Assembly (NCBI GenBank): GCA_965242615.1 | Contig: CBDESR010000004.1 | Span: 1-64,000 of the forward strand | Source: CBDBCU01 sp965242615 | Lineage (GTDB): Bacteria > Chloroflexota > Dehalococcoidia > Lucifugimonadales > UBA3495 | DNA length: 64,000 bases | Reading direction: 5' to 3' | Shown: in pieces, positions 48,196 through 56,857 of the stretch | Numbering within the stretch: the stretch's first letter is position 1 | Layout of the letters: every line of letters starts with the position of its first letter | Notes under the pieces: model-generated | The model's input: only the letters and a program-made list of their open reading frames with translations | Databases searched by the model: none | Told to the model about the DNA's origin: nothing | Made by a program: the position numbers and the translations under genes

Positions 48196-48964
48196 CGAAA
48201 CTTCCTCCCGTCGCCAAGCCGCTGAAATCCCCATCGGCAAAGGCTTCCGTCAAATCCTCGTCCTCCGCCCCGGCCTCTACCCGCATCTCAATGTTTTCCA
48301 GTTCCTCCTCAAACTCCGGAGCCGGCGGCAGGATTTCCCCCCGGTAAATCCACACCTTGATGCCGATGCGCCCCATCGCAGTCGCCGCTTCGGCCAGGGC
48401 GTAGTCAATATCCGCCCGCAAAGTATGCAGCGGCACCTGCCCCATCATCAGCTTTTCCGTCCGGGCTATTTCCGCGCCGGAAATCCGCCCCTTGGTGATT
48501 ATCTTGATGCCCTTGGCCCCGGCTTGCATCGCCCGTTGCGCCGCCTGCCGCATCGCCCGCCGGTACGCCACCCGCCGCTGCAACTGGTCGGCAATGTTCC
48601 GTCCCACCAGATACGGCTCCAGTTCCGGCTGCTCAATCTCCATAATGTTCAACTGCACCCGCCGCCGGGTAATCCCCTCCAGCCGCGCCCGCAGGTTCTT
48701 GACCCGTTCCCCGTCCCGGCCAATCAGGATGCCCGGACGGGCCGAGTGGATGTTGAGCACCGTATCCTGCGCCCCCCGGTCAATCTCCACCTTGGCAATG
48801 CCGGCGTCAGAGAAGTTGCGGTACTCGTTATAGACCGTGTTCCGCAGCTGCAAATCCTCCAACACCAGCCGCCGGTAGCTGCTGGCGTTGTTGGCGTACC
48901 AGTGGGTTTTCCAGTCCTTGATGATACCCAACCGGAACCCGTAGGGATGCGTCTTATGGCCCAT
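48182..48964 (-). CDS. rpsC: 30S ribosomal protein S3
   Basis: 260 residues. MGHKTHPYGFRLGIIKDWKTHWYA, the KH domain (HSARPGILIGRDGERVKNLR) and GRISGAEIARTEKLMMGQVPLHTLRADIDYALAEAATAMGRIGIKVWIYRGE are intact. A 45-residue acidic C-terminus follows. Confidence 0.97.
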   Translation of the reverse strand: MGHKTHPYGFRLGIIKDWKTHWYANNASSYRRLVLEDLQLRNTVYNEYRNFSDAGIAKVEIDRGAQDTVLNIHSARPGILIGRDGERVKNLRARLEGITRRRVQLNIMEIEQPELEPYLVGRNIADQLQRRVAYRRAMRQAAQRAMQAGAKGIKIITKGRISGAEIARTEKLMMGQVPLHTLRADIDYALAEAATAMGRIGIKVWIYRGEILPPAPEFEEELENIEMRVEAGAEDEDLTEAFADGDFSGLATGGSFDAAT

Positions 48965-49308
48965 TAGGTCACCTCGATTTCGTCCACCACCACGGTGATG
49001 TGACTGGAACGCTTGGTAATGCGCCCGATGCGGCCCCGCGCCCGCGGCCGGAACCGCTTGATGGAACGGGCCGGGTCGGCGGTTATCCGCACAATCCGCA
49101 AATTGTCCCGATCCATAAACTCATTATTCTCCGCATTGGCCGCCGCCGCCTGCACCACCTTATAGACCGTCCGCGCCCACGGCGACGGCAGCAGACTCAA
49201 GGTGTTCAGGGCATTCTCTACCCCCTGACCGCGCACCAAGTCCAGGATGGGCTTCAGCCGCTTCTGCGAAGCCCCGATTTGTTTGGCAACGGCTTTCACC
49301 GGCGGCAT
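48964..49308 (-). CDS. rplV: 50S ribosomal protein L22
   Basis: 114 residues. AVAKQIGASQKRLKPILDLVRGQGVENALNTLSLLPSPWARTVYKVVQAAAANAENN and RFRPRARGRIGRITKRSSHITVVV are diagnostic. One-base overlap with rpsC (TAATG). Confidence 0.97.
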   Translation of the reverse strand: MPPVKAVAKQIGASQKRLKPILDLVRGQGVENALNTLSLLPSPWARTVYKVVQAAAANAENNEFMDRDNLRIVRITADPARSIKRFRPRARGRIGRITKRSSHITVVVDEIEVT

Positions 49309-49312
49309 ACCT

Positions 49313-49597
49313 TCACCTCACCCGACTGGTGCGCTCGGAGCGGGAGACATGGCCCCGATAAGTGCGGGTCGGAGCGAACTCCCCCAGCCGATGCCCTACC
49401 ATATTCTCCGTGATGAACACCGGAATATGCCGCCGACCGTCGTGGATGCCCATCGTCAGCCCCACCATCTCCGGCATAATCATCGACGCCCGCGACCAAG
49501 TGCGGATAACCGTCGCCGCGCCGGAACGCTGCACCGCCTCGACCTTTTTCATCAACTTGGGGTGGACGTAAGGCCCCTTCTTAACCGACCTCGACAT
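49313..49597 (-). CDS. rpsS: 30S ribosomal protein S19
   Basis: 94 residues. SRSVKKGPYVHPKLMKKVEA, IRTWSRASMIMPEMVGLTMGIHDGRRHIPVFITENMVGHRLGEFAPTRTYRGH is complete. Confidence 0.97.
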   Translation of the reverse strand: MSRSVKKGPYVHPKLMKKVEAVQRSGAATVIRTWSRASMIMPEMVGLTMGIHDGRRHIPVFITENMVGHRLGEFAPTRTYRGHVSRSERTSRVR

Positions 49598-49610
49598 ACT
49601 CTACCCTCGC

Positions 49611-50441
49611 CTAGCGCCGCCGGCCGCGCACTACGAACTTGCCGGTGGTCTTTTTCTTGCGCCGCGTCTTGTAACCCAAGGTCGGCTTGCCCGTGGGCGA
49701 CTTCGGCCCCGGCATCCCGATGGGCGACCGGCCTTCGCCGCCGCCGTGGGGATGATCCACCGGGTTCTTGGCTACCCCCCGCACCTTGGGCCGCCGCCCG
49801 ATGTGCCGACTGGCCCCCGCCTTGCCCAGGCTTTCGTTCTTATGATCCGGGTTCGACAGCTGCCCGATACTGGCCCGGCAGCTCAACAGCACCCGCCGCA
49901 TCTCCCCGGAGGGCAGCCGGATTAGCACATACTCCCCTTCCCGGGACAGCACCTGCGCCCCTACGCCGGCGCTCCGCACCAACTGCCCGCCCCGGCCCGG
50001 CGTCAACTCCAGGTTATGCACCACCGTGCCGGTCGGAATGTTCCGCAGCGGCAGGGCATTGCCCGGACTGATTTCCGCATTCGGCCCCGCCTCGATCCAG
50101 TTGTCCACTTCCAGCCCCTGGGGCGCCAGAATGTAGCTCTTCTCCCCGTCGGCGTAATAGATCAGGGCAATGCGGGTCGTCCGGTTCGGGTCGTACTCAA
50201 TCGACACCACCCGGCCCGGCACCCCTTCCTTGCGCCGCTTAAAATCAATCACCCGGTACATCCGCCGGTTGCCGCCGCCCCGACTCCGGGCCGTGATTTT
50301 CCCCCGGTTATTCCGCCCGGCGTGCTTCGCCAGCGGCTCCAGCAGCGACTTCTCCGCCTTCTTCCGGGTTATCTCCTCAAAGGAGGGCCGGACGGCGTTC
50401 CGCGTGCCGGGCGTTATCGGCTTCAGGTTCTTCAATGGCAT
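49611..50441 (-). CDS. rplB: 50S ribosomal protein L2
   Basis: 276 residues. MPLKNLKPITPGTRNAV, GRNNRGKITARSRGGGNRRMYRVIDFKRRK and the C-terminal VDHPHGGGEGRSPIGMPGPKSPTGKPTLGYKTRRKKKTTGKFVVRGRR are diagnostic; the His in HPHGGGE is near the peptidyl transferase centre. Confidence 0.98.
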   Translation of the reverse strand: MPLKNLKPITPGTRNAVRPSFEEITRKKAEKSLLEPLAKHAGRNNRGKITARSRGGGNRRMYRVIDFKRRKEGVPGRVVSIEYDPNRTTRIALIYYADGEKSYILAPQGLEVDNWIEAGPNAEISPGNALPLRNIPTGTVVHNLELTPGRGGQLVRSAGVGAQVLSREGEYVLIRLPSGEMRRVLLSCRASIGQLSNPDHKNESLGKAGASRHIGRRPKVRGVAKNPVDHPHGGGEGRSPIGMPGPKSPTGKPTLGYKTRRKKKTTGKFVVRGRRR

Positions 50442-50456
50442 AACCGCTTCCTCGGC

Positions 50457-50741
50457 CTACAGCCCTTCCACAATGTTGATGCGGTCGCCAGGCTTCAGCG
50501 TTACTACCGCCTTCTTGGTGTCCGGCATCTTCTTGAACTTCGGGCCGTACCGCTTCATCTTGCCCCGCAGCATCGTGATGTTCACATCCGTCACGGTGAC
50601 ATCAAAGTTCTTCTCCACCGCCTCCTTCACCAGCCCCTTGTTGGCCTTCAACGCCACCTGAAAGGTGTAGCGGCCCGACTCCTGGAGCAGGGTGCTTTTC
50701 TCGGTAATGGTAGGCTTCAGCAGCACCTGATAGATGTTCAT
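50457..50741 (-). CDS. rplW: 50S ribosomal protein L23
   Basis: 94 residues. LLKPTITEKSTLLQESGRYTFQVALKANKGLVKEAVEKNFDVTVTDVNITMLRGK is typical. It sits at the exit tunnel. Confidence 0.97.
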   Translation of the reverse strand: MNIYQVLLKPTITEKSTLLQESGRYTFQVALKANKGLVKEAVEKNFDVTVTDVNITMLRGKMKRYGPKFKKMPDTKKAVVTLKPGDRINIVEGL

Positions 50742-50746
50742 ACCTG

Positions 50747-51430
50747 CTACTCCTCCCCGTCCCCGGAACCGGCGGCTTCCGACTCCCTAGCCGGCCGCCG
50801 GTTCGGACTAGCGGCCCACATCGCTTCTCCCTTGCGGAGAGCGTCCTGCGTAATGACCACCGTCTCCCGCCGCAGCAACTCGTGGGCATTCAACTGGTTC
50901 ACCGGCAGCGTCCACACCTTCTCGAGGTTATGCCCGGCCCGGGCCACCGCCGGCTCCGATTGTGCCGTAACCACCAGCGCCGAGCCGCTAATCCCCAGCC
51001 CGGCCATCAGCCCGGCCATCGACCGCGTCTTGCCGTCCAGCGAATCCACGCTGTCCACACAAAGCAACCCGCCGGCCCGTATCTTTTCGGACAGGGCGCA
51101 CTTCAACGCCTGCCGCCGCATCCGCTTGGGCAAAGCCTTCCGGTAATCCCGGGGATGCGGCCCGAACACCGTCCCGCCGTGCCGCCATTGCGGCGCGCGG
51201 ATACTGCCCTGTCGCGCCCGACCGGTATGTTTCTGTATCCAAGGCTTGCGACCGCCCCCGGACACCTGCCCCCGGGTCTTGGTGTCATGCGTCCCCTGCC
51301 GCTTGTTGCCCTGATAGATGACCACCGCCTGATGCACCAGCGAATGGTTCATCGGCACGGCAAAAACCCCGTCGTCCACCGCAATGCGGCCGACCGTTTC
51401 GCCCTGCTGGTTCAACACCGGAAGTTCCAT
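50747..51430 (-). CDS. rplD: 50S ribosomal protein L4
   Basis: 227 residues from the ATG at 51430 (MELPVLNQQGETVG). QGTHDTKTRGQVSGGGRKPWIQKHTGRARQGSIRAPQWRHGGTVFGPHPRDY is the tunnel-lining loop. The C-terminus has about 20 extra acidic/Ser residues. Confidence 0.96.
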   Translation of the reverse strand: MELPVLNQQGETVGRIAVDDGVFAVPMNHSLVHQAVVIYQGNKRQGTHDTKTRGQVSGGGRKPWIQKHTGRARQGSIRAPQWRHGGTVFGPHPRDYRKALPKRMRRQALKCALSEKIRAGGLLCVDSVDSLDGKTRSMAGLMAGLGISGSALVVTAQSEPAVARAGHNLEKVWTLPVNQLNAHELLRRETVVITQDALRKGEAMWAASPNRRPARESEAAGSGDGEE

Positions 51431-51482
51431 AACCTCTAACCTTGCCCTTGCCATCCCTTGCGGGAAACCCGGCGGGACGACT

Positions 51483-52106
51483 CTATGCCGTCTTGCCGGT
51501 GCGTCGAATCATCAACAAACCGTTGGGCGCGCCCGGAACCCCGCCCTTCAGGAACAGCAGATTCCGCTCCGCATCCACCCGTACCACTTCCAGATTCTTG
51601 ACGGTGATACGCGCATTGCCCATGTGACCGGCCATTTTCAACCCCTTGAAAACCTTGCCCGGCGTAGTCCCGCCCCCAATCGAGCCGGGCGCCCGGGCCC
51701 GGTCCGATTGGCCATGCGTCCGCGGCCCGCCGCCGAACCCGTGCCGTTTCATCACCCCGGCAAAGCCCCGACCCTTGGACTTGCCGATAACATCCACCAG
51801 CTCTCCCGGCTGGAAAATATCCACCCCCACTTGCTGCCCGACCACGAACTCATCCCCACCGTCGGCCTTCACCTCCCGCAGGTAGCGGGTCAACGGGTTA
51901 TCCCCCAGATGGCCGGTCTTCGGCTTGTTCAGCTTCTTTACCGGGTCAAAACCCAACTGCACCGCCGCGTACCCGTCGGTTTCCTCGGTCTTGATTTGCG
52001 TAACCGAGCAGGGGCCGGCTTGAATCATCGTCACCGGCACCACCCGGCCGTCCTCCCGGAAAATCCGGCTCATCCCTACTTTTTTGCCCAGGAACCCACG
52101 GAGCAT
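51483..52106 (-). CDS. rplC: 50S ribosomal protein L3
   Basis: 207 residues. MLRGFLGKKVGMSRIF, FQPGELVDVIGKSKGRGFAGVMKRHGFGGGPRTHGQSDRARAPGSIGGGTTPGKVFKG are diagnostic. It starts the S10 group after rpsJ. Confidence 0.98.
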   Translation of the reverse strand: MLRGFLGKKVGMSRIFREDGRVVPVTMIQAGPCSVTQIKTEETDGYAAVQLGFDPVKKLNKPKTGHLGDNPLTRYLREVKADGGDEFVVGQQVGVDIFQPGELVDVIGKSKGRGFAGVMKRHGFGGGPRTHGQSDRARAPGSIGGGTTPGKVFKGLKMAGHMGNARITVKNLEVVRVDAERNLLFLKGGVPGAPNGLLMIRRTGKTA

Positions 52107-52184
52107 TGTTGTTACCCCTGTTTTTGCTCGGCGGCCGGCCGGTCCAATCCCCGGCTGCGCCGCCCCGTCTTTACTACTGTTTCC

Positions 52185-52496
52185 CTACAGTTTAATGGAA
52201 ATGTCCACCCCGGCCGGCAGGTTCATCCGGGTCAGCGAGTCAATGGTCTTCGAGGTCGGCTCCAGAATGTCAATGAGCCGCTTGTGCGTCCGAATCTCGA
52301 AATGCTCCCGGGAGTCCTTGTCCACGTGCGGCCCCCGGATAACGCAGAACCGCCGGATGTGCGTCGGCAGCGGCACCGGCCCGGCAATCCGCGCCCCCGT
52401 CCGCTCCGCCGTCTCCACGATTTGCTCCGTCGAAGCGTCCAGCTGCTTATGCTCGAAGGACTTCAGGATGATCCGCACCTTCTGTCGAGTAACCAT
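52185..52496 (-). CDS. rpsJ: 30S ribosomal protein S10
   Basis: 103 residues. KVRIILKSFEHKQLDASTEQIVETAERTGARIAGPVPLPTHIRRFCVIRGPHVDKDSREHFEIRTHKRLIDI is complete. It follows fusA directly, 28 bases after its stop, with no tuf gene between. Confidence 0.98.
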   Translation of the reverse strand: MVTRQKVRIILKSFEHKQLDASTEQIVETAERTGARIAGPVPLPTHIRRFCVIRGPHVDKDSREHFEIRTHKRLIDILEPTSKTIDSLTRMNLPAGVDISIKL

Positions 52497-52524
52497 ACCC
52501 CTTTATTCCCTGACCGCGCCCGCC

Positions 52525-54609
52525 CTAGCCCTGGCTGACCAAAGCCTTAACCAGATGTTCCGGCGCCGGTTCGTAGTATTTGAACTCCATCGTAAAGTTG
52601 GCCCGTCCCCGGGTAATGGAACGCAAGGCGGTAGTATAAGCGAAAGTTTCCCCCAAGGGAATCATCGCCCGCGCCGTTTGTATATCCTCCTCCCCCTCAA
52701 TGCTGCGGATTTGCGCCCGCCGCATCCCCAAGTCCCCCAGTACCTCGCTCAGAAACTCCCCCGGCGTTACTACCTCCAACTCCACCATCGGCTCCAGCAA
52801 TACCGGGACCGCCTTCTTGACGCCCTCCCGAATTGCCAGCATCCCCGCGCTGCGGAACGCCATTTCCGACGAGTCGACGGTGTGATAACTGCCGTCCACC
52901 AGCGTTATTTTCAAGTCCACCAGCGGATAGCCCCCCAGCGGCCCGTTGTCCAACGCCTGCTTGACCCCATTCTCCACCGCCGGGATATATTCCCGGGGGA
53001 TCACCCCGCCGCTAATGCCGTTGACAAAAACAATGCCCGAACCCCGCTCCAGCGGCTCAATCTCCAGCCACACATGACCGAACTGACCATGCCCCCCCGA
53101 CTGCCGCACAAACCGTCCTTCGCTGCGGATCGCCCGCGTCAAAGTCTCCCGGTAGGATACCCGGGGACTCCCCACATTCGCCGCCACGCTGAACTCCCGC
53201 CGCATCCGATCCACTAGCACCTCCAGATGCAGCTCCCCCATCCCGGATATAACCGTCTGGGCCGTTTCCTCGTTGAAACGCACCTGAAAAGTGGGATCCT
53301 CGTCGGAGAGTTTGCGGAGGGCGTCCGAAAGCCGATCCTGGTCGGCCCGCGTGGTCGGTTCAATGGCTACCGATACCACCGGCTCCGGGAACTTGGGCGG
53401 CTCCAGAATCAACGGCTTGAACTCAGTGGTAATGGTATCCCCGGTAAAGGTATTCTTCAGCCCCACGGCGGCGCAGATATTGCCCGCCCCGATGGCCTCC
53501 AATTCCTCCCGGTGGTTGGCGTGCATCTGGAGCAATCGCCCCATTCGTTCCCGCTGCCCCTTGCTCGCATTCACCACCGACGCCCCGGCCTTTACCGAAC
53601 CCGAATAAACCCGCAAAAACACCAGCCGCCCCACATACGGGTCCGTAACCACCTTGAACGCCAACGCCGCCAACGGCTCCCCTTCCTCCGGGAACCGCAG
53701 CTCCCTCTCTTCCGTCTTCGGCTCCGTCCCTTCCACCGGCGGCACATCCGCCGGCGAAGGCAAATAGTGAATGATGGCATCCAATAGCGGATGAACGCCC
53801 TTCCCGGAGATTGCGCTGCCGCACAGCGCCGGCACCAGCTGCCGTTTAATGGTAGCTTCCCGCAGCGCCCCCCGCAGGTCATCCTCCGACAAATCTTCCC
53901 CTTCCAGGTAGCGTATCAGCAGCCGCTCGTCCGTCTCCACGATTTTCTCAATCATTTCCTGACGGTACTCTTCGTAGGTCTCCTGATACTCCACCGGCAC
54001 CGGCGCCTCTTCCGGCGGCGCCATCCCGTTCCCGTTGTCCCGCCCTTTGGGATACAGGTAAGCCCGGCCCCCCAGCAGGTCAATAACCCCCACAAAGGAG
54101 TCTTCCTCCCCCATTGGCACCTGAATCGCCACCGGGTTCGACTTCAACCGCCGCTTCACCGAATCGATAGTACGGGTATAACTGGCCCCCACCCGGTCCA
54201 TCTTATTCACAAAGCAGATGCGCGGCACCATATAGGTATCCGCCTGCCGCCACACCGTTTCCGACTGCGACTGCACCCCCGCCACCGCGTCCAAAACAAC
54301 AATACCGCCGTCCAGCACGCGCAAACTGCGCTCCACTTCGGCGGTAAAGTCCACATGGCCCGGCGTGTCAATGATGTTGACCCGATGGTCATTCCACTCG
54401 GCCGTCGTCGCCGCGGCCGTAATGGTAATGCCCCGTTCCCGCTCCTGCGGCATCCAGTCCATGGCCGTAGTTCCCTCGTCCACCCCGCCGACCTTATGAA
54501 TCCGACCGGTCAAAAACAACGCCCGTTCCGTAACGGTCGTTTTACCGGCGTCGATGTGGGCGATGAACCCGATATTCCGAATTTTCTCGATGGGATAAGC
54601 AGAAACCAT
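52525..54609 (-). CDS. fusA: Elongation factor G
   Basis: 694 residues from the ATG at 54609 (MVSAYPIEKIRNIGFIAHIDAGKTT). The G motifs are AHIDAGKTT, DTPGHVDF and NKMD; the C-terminal domain IV has the usual REYIPAVENG and DGSYHTVDSSEMAF. It catalyses translocation. The frame is open upstream to 54759 but that overlaps rpsG. Confidence 0.98.
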   Translation of the reverse strand: MVSAYPIEKIRNIGFIAHIDAGKTTVTERALFLTGRIHKVGGVDEGTTAMDWMPQERERGITITAAATTAEWNDHRVNIIDTPGHVDFTAEVERSLRVLDGGIVVLDAVAGVQSQSETVWRQADTYMVPRICFVNKMDRVGASYTRTIDSVKRRLKSNPVAIQVPMGEEDSFVGVIDLLGGRAYLYPKGRDNGNGMAPPEEAPVPVEYQETYEEYRQEMIEKIVETDERLLIRYLEGEDLSEDDLRGALREATIKRQLVPALCGSAISGKGVHPLLDAIIHYLPSPADVPPVEGTEPKTEERELRFPEEGEPLAALAFKVVTDPYVGRLVFLRVYSGSVKAGASVVNASKGQRERMGRLLQMHANHREELEAIGAGNICAAVGLKNTFTGDTITTEFKPLILEPPKFPEPVVSVAIEPTTRADQDRLSDALRKLSDEDPTFQVRFNEETAQTVISGMGELHLEVLVDRMRREFSVAANVGSPRVSYRETLTRAIRSEGRFVRQSGGHGQFGHVWLEIEPLERGSGIVFVNGISGGVIPREYIPAVENGVKQALDNGPLGGYPLVDLKITLVDGSYHTVDSSEMAFRSAGMLAIREGVKKAVPVLLEPMVELEVVTPGEFLSEVLGDLGMRRAQIRSIEGEEDIQTARAMIPLGETFAYTTALRSITRGRANFTMEFKYYEPAPEHLVKALVSQG

Positions 54610-54652
54610 GATACTGGCTTGGGCTCCTCTATCTTCGCCCCTTGAATCTCGA

Positions 54653-55123
54653 CTACCGTCGGTAATGCACAAAGGCCCGGTTGGCCTCGGCCATCCGGTG
54701 CAATTCTTCCCGCCGCCGCACCGCCGCGCCTTCCCCTCGGGCGGCGTCCATAAACTCATTCGCCAAGCCCCGCCGCATCGGCATCCCGGCCCGGCTCCGC
54801 GCCCCCCGAATCAGCCACCGCATCGCCAACGCTTCGCTCCGGTTCACCCGCAGCTCCGTCGGCACCTGATAAGTTGCCCCGCCAATGCGGCGGGGTTTCA
54901 CTTCGACCAAAGGCGTAGCGTTCTTCAGCGCCTGCTCAAAAATCTCCATCGGATCCCGCCGCGACTCCGCCGCCACCAACTCCAGCGCGCCGTACACTAC
55001 CCGTTGCGCCGTAGTCTTCTTGCCGCGCGTCATCACCCGGTTAATAAACCGGGCCAGCGGCACACTATGGTAGCGGGAATCCTCAGCGATTACCCGCGGT
55101 TCGGCCCTGCGTCGTCGCGACAT
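54653..55123 (-). CDS. rpsG: 30S ribosomal protein S7
   Basis: 156 residues, standard length. MSRRRRAEPRVIAEDSRYHSVPLARFINRVMTRGKKTTAQRVVYGALE and GGATYQVPTELRVNRSEALAMRWLIRGAR are diagnostic. Confidence 0.97.
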   Translation of the reverse strand: MSRRRRAEPRVIAEDSRYHSVPLARFINRVMTRGKKTTAQRVVYGALELVAAESRRDPMEIFEQALKNATPLVEVKPRRIGGATYQVPTELRVNRSEALAMRWLIRGARSRAGMPMRRGLANEFMDAARGEGAAVRRREELHRMAEANRAFVHYRR

Positions 55124-55303
55124 ATCCGACTACACTCCGTCCGATACTGATGTTGCACAAAATCCCTTACCGGAGAGACCGACGGGAAAATTTGCCGTCT
55201 ATCTCCCCTAACGCTGTCGGGTCATAAGAAAAGCGTTCCGCCGGGCCGGGCCTTATGCTCCATGCTGCGGCCGATGAAATGCGTCCTTCTTACAGCCTGG
55301 CGG

Positions 55304-55714
55304 CTAGGGCTTCGTCGCCCCGTACTTGCTGCGGCCGCGCCGCCGATTCCGTACCCCTTCGGTATCCAGCGCGCTCCGCACCACATGGTAGCGCACCCCC
55401 GGCAGGTCCTTCACCCGGCCCCCGCGCACCAGCACTACCGAATGCTCTTGCAGGTTGTGGCCCTCCCCGCCGATATAGGCGGTTACTTCCACCCCATTGG
55501 TCAGCCGCACCCGGGCGATTTTCCGCAGCGCCGAATTCGGCTTCTTCGGCGTCATCGTCCGCACCTGAATGCACACTCCCCGCCGCTGCGGACAGCCCTC
55601 CCCCCATTTCGTTCGGTTGCGGAGCGAATTCTGTACCCAATGCAGCGCCGGCGCCTTCGTGCCTTTCCGCACCGGCTTGCGCCCTTTCCGGACCAACTGA
55701 TTTACCGTCGGCAT
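55304..55714 (-). CDS. rpsL: 30S ribosomal protein S12
   Basis: 136 residues. MPTVNQLVRKGRKPVRKGTKAPAL, CIQVRTMTPKKPNSALRKIARVRLTNGVEVTAYIGGEGHNLQEHSVVLVRGGRVKDLPGVRYH is conserved; the Lys residues where streptomycin-resistance changes occur are present in PKKPNS and wild-type-like context. It is the first gene of the cluster, with a 180-base gap before rpsG. Confidence 0.98.
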   Translation of the reverse strand: MPTVNQLVRKGRKPVRKGTKAPALHWVQNSLRNRTKWGEGCPQRRGVCIQVRTMTPKKPNSALRKIARVRLTNGVEVTAYIGGEGHNLQEHSVVLVRGGRVKDLPGVRYHVVRSALDTEGVRNRRRGRSKYGATKP

Positions 55715-55777
55715 ACTTCGCCTTTCCAGCCCCTCTTTCGTATCTGACCCTGGGGGGCAAGGGATTCGTAATTTGAT

Positions 55778-55806
55778 ACTTTACCAAGCGAATCCCATAA
55801 TGTCAA
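55778..55806 (-). promoter_or_regulatory. Promoter of the ribosomal protein cluster
   Basis: On the minus strand: TTGACA at 55806-55801, a 17-base spacer, TAAAGT at 55783-55778, about 60 bases before the rpsL start. Confidence 0.65.
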
Positions 55807-55875
55807 TGCCTATTTTAAGGGATTTGCTATCCAATTTTCTGACGCCCTTTTTCCCGCCGGGCTATCGCAGACCCC

Positions 55876-55940
55876 GTCATCCCCCGAAATCGGGCATCCA
55901 GAACGGCAACCGTCATTCCCACGAAAATGGGAATCCAGAA
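55876..55940. repeat. Two adjacent dispersed palindromic repeats
   Basis: GTCATCCCCCGAAATCGGGC... (55876-55903) and GTCATTCCCACGAAAATGGG... (55912-55940), both ending ATCCAGAA. The second is nearly identical to copies at 33076 and 58725. Confidence 0.8.
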
Positions 55941-55947
55941 CCCCCGC

Positions 55948-56406
55948 CTATTCGCTGCTGATGGTAACACTGCCCCTGCGCCCGTCATACTCCATCAGAT
56001 AATTTTGCAGGAAATCCCGCCCGATCAGAGCGTACCGCGACTGTCCCCCGGCTTGGAGCTGCACCCCGGCAAACTGCCCGTAAATCGTGCGGTTCAACCC
56101 CGGCACATACATCTGCGCCAGGAAATAGTCAAACCTGCTGACGCCGGTTATCCCGGCTATATCATGCTGGTCGCCTACCGGCAGCCCCAGCGTCCGGGCC
56201 AAGTCTGCGTCAATGCAGTTTTCCGAGGCCCCGGTATCCACCAAAGCCGGAAACCGGTCATCCGGTATATTCGGCCGCTCCGGGCTGCCAATGCGAAAGG
56301 CCGCGTCAAAGCCAATCTCCACCAGGATAGTCGGCCCGTAGCGAATTAACGCATCCCGACCGGAAAGCCCCGGCCGGTCGCTGAACCCCCCGCTAATCGT
56401 GGACAT
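55948..56406 (-). CDS. Retropepsin-like aspartic protease family protein
   Basis: 152 residues. FPALVDTGASENCIDADLARTLGLP holds the catalytic D-T-G-A motif, followed by a flap-like region and YALIGRDFLQNYLMEYDGRRGSVTI, the hydrophobic-hydrophobic-G pattern of single-domain retropepsins that work as dimers. It overlaps the upstream DUF5678 gene by 14 bases, so the two are translated together. The target is unknown. Confidence 0.85.
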   Translation of the reverse strand: MSTISGGFSDRPGLSGRDALIRYGPTILVEIGFDAAFRIGSPERPNIPDDRFPALVDTGASENCIDADLARTLGLPVGDQHDIAGITGVSRFDYFLAQMYVPGLNRTIYGQFAGVQLQAGGQSRYALIGRDFLQNYLMEYDGRRGSVTISSE

Positions 56407-56641
56407 AAATCCACTGCGCCACGGCCTCAGCCGGCAAAGTCCTCCGCACCCGACCCACTTGCCGAATCAGGTACGGCCCCCGCCCAAACCGCCGCACCGC
56501 CGTATCCGCCGCCACCTGTAAATCAGGGAAAATCCCCACCAACTCCTCCCCGTGGATAACCACCCACTCCAAATGATGGTTAGCCTCCAAATCCTCCCGC
56601 ATCCGGTTATAAGTCGCGACTTCCCCATCCAACTGCCCCAT
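56393..56641 (-). CDS. DUF5678-like small protein
   Basis: 82 residues from the ATG at 56641 (AAGGAGG 6 bases upstream; a TTG at 56647 is too close to it). HLEWVVIHGEELVGIFPDLQVAADTAVRRFGRGPYLIRQVG fits the DUF5678 pattern of small proteins commonly found next to retropepsin-like genes. Role unknown, perhaps a regulator or cofactor of the protease. Confidence 0.75.
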   Translation of the reverse strand: MGQLDGEVATYNRMREDLEANHHLEWVVIHGEELVGIFPDLQVAADTAVRRFGRGPYLIRQVGRVRRTLPAEAVAQWIYVHD

Positions 56642-56857
56642 TTTCAACCTCCTTGCCCGTCCGCCGGCTCAACCGGCAACATCCGCCGCCCCAAAGGCAA
56701 CGGCAATGACCCGGTTAACCGGAATTATAGCACAGCCCCCCATCCCGGTTAAGCCCAGCCCTTTCCCATCTCCAACGGCGGCAGCTCCCCCAACCGGCCA
56801 TCGCAAAGGATATAACTCCCGCCGCCGTACATCATCCCGGTTATGCCGCCCGCCCCA

